This document shows, in pieces, positions 60,870 to 64,000 of a DNA stretch of 64,000 bases (the first letter of the stretch is position 1; each line of letters begins with the position of its first letter). Under the pieces are notes generated by a model, which was given only the letters and a program-made list of their open reading frames with translations, was not told the DNA's origin and made no database searches. A program made the translations under genes and the position numbers. The DNA lies in NCBI GenBank assembly GCA_018398765.1, contig JAHBMJ010005740.1, positions 1 through 64,000 on the forward strand, read 5' to 3'. The DNA is from Chromera velia (Eukaryota; Sar; Chromeraceae).

Positions 60870-60945
60870 GTTTCGAGACTTGAACCAATAACCATCAAAG
60901 TGTTAGGCAAACACCCTAACGGTTAGGCTGTTTAGACATGTATCA
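60870..60945 (-). pseudogene. tRNA-like remnant (Gly-GCC-like anticodon arm), possibly a SINE head
   Basis: On the minus strand a B-box-like GGTTCAAGTCT (60886-60876) and a D-arm-like AGCCTAACGGTTAGGG (60929-60914) flank an anticodon-type hairpin. Its stem is GTGT/ACAC around the seven-base loop TTGCCTA, which would read anticodon GCC at 60908-60906. The T stem pairs poorly and no acceptor stem can be formed. It therefore looks like a decayed tRNA or the tRNA-derived head of a SINE, not a working gene. Confidence 0.5.
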
Positions 60946-63000
60946 CGTGGCATAATGTTTTGTTAACTTGTCTAATTAGTTTTTATATTCAATTTGAATT
61001 AAATTTAATCGTTTTAGGATTTGTTTTATAATTTAATCTGTTAGATAATTATTTTTGAATTTAATGTTTTACCTTAACAGTCTAATTAAAGAATAACGAG
61101 TAACTTATTTTTGTAAAGAAAGATTTTAATGTAGTAATTGCTAAAAATGGTAAAAGTTTGTTAGAACATGTCCTCCTTTCCTAGGAGGCCACTGGCATGC
61201 TATGGGCGTTTTATTGCATTCATGATCATTCTTCGTATTAGTGAATCTCTCTACTGCCCATACGTTTGAAAGATACGCAGAACAAGTGTGACGTGCAGTT
61301 TGATGTAGGCGAGTATACATGCAGCAAAGAGACTATCAGAATACATGCATCCTCCCTTTTTTTTGCTTTTTAGGAGAACGACTTTTCATGGAAACTTTCG
61401 CTTGCTCGAAGTGATATTCGACTCAGTATTAGTTAGTGAACAGAAGCCTCATAATGATCCAGAGCGCAATGAGCTAGGCAATGAGATGCAATGTATCGAA
61501 AGCGTTGGTTTGCAATATAATGATCATGGGTGCTGAGATTGTCGACAACAGCATGAAAGACCTTGAATCGCATGTGGCCTCATTACCATGATGATCTGTT
61601 GTCAATGTGTGAATGTGAGAGAAGGATACCAATTGCTACGAATCGAAGGCAACTGGTGGAACTTCTAATCTGAATCTTTGTCCTGAGAAGTGAATTTTAA
61701 AGTGAAAATTAAGCAGAATCTTACCTTTCTTGAGATTCCTCCAGTGGAATCCTGTGGGCCCTCCCGTGCCGATCCTCTAGCCTGTCTAGAGGACTCCTCA
61801 AACTGCTATACTCCCGAATTCCTAGCCTTCTCCTACTAGAGGATCACAGCGAATACGTTGGCCTAACGTACTTGTCTAGACCAATACAGATGGATAGAAA
61901 TAAATATCTGATCAGTCTATTTACCAGACAGAAAGTCTATGAACCCCCACAGTCCACAAAAAGCTCCTGCTAGTGGCCTCGTGCAATACTCAGAGCACAA
62001 GAGAACCACAGAAACACATAGGGTACAGTATAGTTCCTACACATGAACTAAGTCAAGTCTCTTACTCAGACAGACAGAAATGGCCGTGCACGTCTGTCTG
62101 ACTGTCTGAAACTTAATTCGACCTGAATTAATTCTGAAGCCTCCGATGGCATAACCGCACCGTCGGCCTAATTAAATCCAATATGAAAGCCTGGAGCACA
62201 TACCACCACGGTGAGTGCCTCGGGTGTATTTCACATATGATCCCGTGCGCTACAACAAACAACATCAAAAAACCGGTCAACACCCCGGAAAGCTACGGGA
62301 TGCTTCTGGGGTGCATCCTAAAAACATCCAGGGATAAGAACGGGATGATCTTGATAAAGCAGATGGATACATCCATGTAAGCAGGTACCCCCCATCATGG
62401 TGTGCAAACGTTCCCTCAATGCGAAAACTAAACAAAGAGAATGAATCCCAAAGCAATTACATAGACTGACCTAACCTATAGCCCCATGCTAGGGCTGCAT
62501 CGCGAAACAACGGAAGGGTCCTGCTCCTCTGAAGTGCTTCGAGCCTGCATCTAACGAGCACAACAGGTATACATCACTGCACTGACCTTGACTATAGCAA
62601 ATAACCCAGTCGGGAAAGCTTCTGGGTGGACCTGGGGGCCGCTCTTTGGTCTTTATCAGCATAAACTCTCCCACAGGAAGGCAACAGATTCTTCAGCCAT
62701 ACAAACAAATCCCAGAAGCATCAAAGTTGGCTGCAGCCGGCTACAATATAAAGAAACAAGGAAGACACATCACTCAGTATGGGCCATACGGCTAGGAAGA
62801 CAGCAGGAAGCTTACTCAGTGTTACAAAGGTGTTGATGGAGGGACAGATAGGTGTTGCTCACACCGTCTCCAAATACCTTCATGCTGGACCCTTCGAAAG
62901 GGTCTCATCACACAACCACCGCAAAAGGTGAAACTTGGATATAAAGCAGAATCTGAGTATGTTATAAAAACACAACTGTGCCAGTTTGCTGGAAGGATCT
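60946..63000. other. AT-rich to mixed repetitive spacer
   Basis: No supported gene. 61651-61700 (AACTTCTAATCTGAATC and following) matches 63817-63866 in the same orientation, linking this region to the inverted-repeat element at the window end. The segments 61740-61870 and 61930-62400 show no coding structure I trust. Confidence 0.5.
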
Positions 63001-63821
63001 GTTTCCCAGCCACTCCTGTACATCGAGAACAATTCAGTCTGGGTGTGACTGAATGTATCTCGCTGGGTTCATTTTGAGCCTTCGGAGCCGATTTTGAAAG
63101 CCGATTTTTCTCAGTGACGCACGCATTATTAGGCCAAGAGAGCATGTGCATTTATACAGGATATACCCAGCCAGTTGGGTGAGTGCCTTGGGGGGCTATT
63201 TAGAGGGTCCGCTCATATTTCTCTCTTTAGTGTCTCTCTGGTCCTGTGTTGGGCTAGTATGCATCTTGCCTAGACATAGGTCTTGTCCGTCTGCTACGGC
63301 TCATATTTGATTGGTGTACACCATCGAGGGCTTAGGCATGTCTTGTGTGCTGCCTAGTATATGCTTTTCGAGACCGTGCGCGTCGTATATATGTATGTGC
63401 AACTCCGTGCGAGTTACACTTGAGGGGCACACATGTGCAAAGTAAGTAAGACATGCGCGATCGCGGCTCCGTGCGAATTGCTTGAGGGGCATATTTTAGA
63501 ACTTCGACGATACCGGCCGACCGACCGTAACAGAGACAGAACCGATCCCCCCCCCTACCCCCCCCCCAAAATGAAAAAATGCATTATGCGAGTATGTGTG
63601 ATCTCAGGGCTTCTCGGCTGATCTCAGCAGAGCTGAGCTGCCCTCCGAGGCGATATGGGCCACGGTCAAACGCGGGGACTGGCCGTCGCATGCCCTTGCG
63701 TGCATTACTAAGAAAAATCGGCTTTCAAAATCGGCTTCGAAGGCTTAAAATGAACCCAACGAGATATATTTAGTTACACCCAGTCTTAATTGTTCTCCAT
63801 GTACAAGAGTGGTTGGGAAGC
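63001..63821. mobile_element. Long inverted-repeat element (about 120-bp arms)
   Basis: Arm 63001-63124 and arm 63700-63821 are reverse complements at roughly 85-90 percent by eye. Both include AAAATCGGCTTTCAAAATCGG and GGTTCATTTTGAGCC-type blocks. The 575-bp interior holds the second copy of the 77-bp dispersed repeat (63224-63300) and a short internal duplication (CTCCGTGCGAGTT/ CTCCGTGCGAATT at about 63402 and 63469). It is consistent with a fold-back or MITE-type DNA element. No transposase is present and the outer boundary on the right may lie past the window. Confidence 0.7.
63224..63300 (+). repeat. 77-bp dispersed repeat, copy 2
   Basis: Same orientation as 503-579 with about seven differences. 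It lies between the arms of the inverted-repeat element, which suggests the copy at 503 is a fragment of the same element family. Confidence 0.75.
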
Positions 63822-64000
63822 AGATTTTAACTGATAGGACTTCTCATCTGAACCTTTATCCTGAGAAGTGACTTTTAATTTAACATTTTTTTAATATTTT
63901 TGTACGCTTTTATGACAACTAGAAAAGTTTTATTCGTATATAAAATATTTATTCTAGTCATTGATGCTACACAAGATGAAGAGTGTGTTAAAAATAATGA

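Overview
This is a stretch of nuclear DNA from a eukaryote, not a prokaryote. Genes are split by many short GT-AG introns, intergenic DNA is full of microsatellites, LINEs and inverted-repeat elements, and coding DNA is GC-richer than the AT-rich spacers. The gene families present (a polytopic beta-helix surface protein with GG-A repeats, a giant DUF3638-type NTPase, GOT1, an RsuA-type pseudouridine synthase) and the intron style fit a protist alga or relative, for example an alveolate such as a chromerid. The organism is an inference from style; no marker gene settles it. Two assembly gaps are visible (a single n in a poly-C run at 7049 and about 153 n at 29192-29344).

Layout. 1-4828: spacer with CAGACAGG-type low-complexity DNA and short repeats. 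4829-23833 (+): about 30 exons that I can chain in phase. They begin with a signal peptide, then a charged low-complexity region, ankyrin-type repeats, a beta-helix ectodomain, a Cys-rich juxtamembrane segment, about nine membrane helices and an acidic tail. The chain may be one giant membrane protein or two adjacent genes meeting near 13.9 kb. 23962-24572: a TGAA tetranucleotide array. 25212-26378 (-): an intronless RsuA/RluB-like pseudouridine synthase that lacks the catalytic Asp. 27136-29102 (+): a complete five-exon GOT1 gene of 138 aa. 30890-33705 (+): a decayed LINE interrupted by a 794-bp hAT-like element with an 8-bp target duplication. 33700-35210: inverted-repeat DNA. 35811-42660 (-): a nearly full-length but decayed LINE. 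42700-47860: spacer with simple repeats, a GC-rich island and poorly preserved coding-like fragments. 47865-58436 (+): a four-exon gene for a roughly 3210-residue DUF3638/DUF3645 helicase-like NTPase. 58437-64000: AT-rich repetitive DNA with a tRNA-like remnant, a 301-bp-period duplication and a long inverted repeat.

The most striking general signal is the splice sites. Of roughly 34 introns I could place, about 20 have C at donor position +3 (GTCAGT, GTCGGT, GTCTGT), where most eukaryotes use A or G. Most acceptors end in GCAG. Several introns carry microsatellites that begin exactly at the donor.
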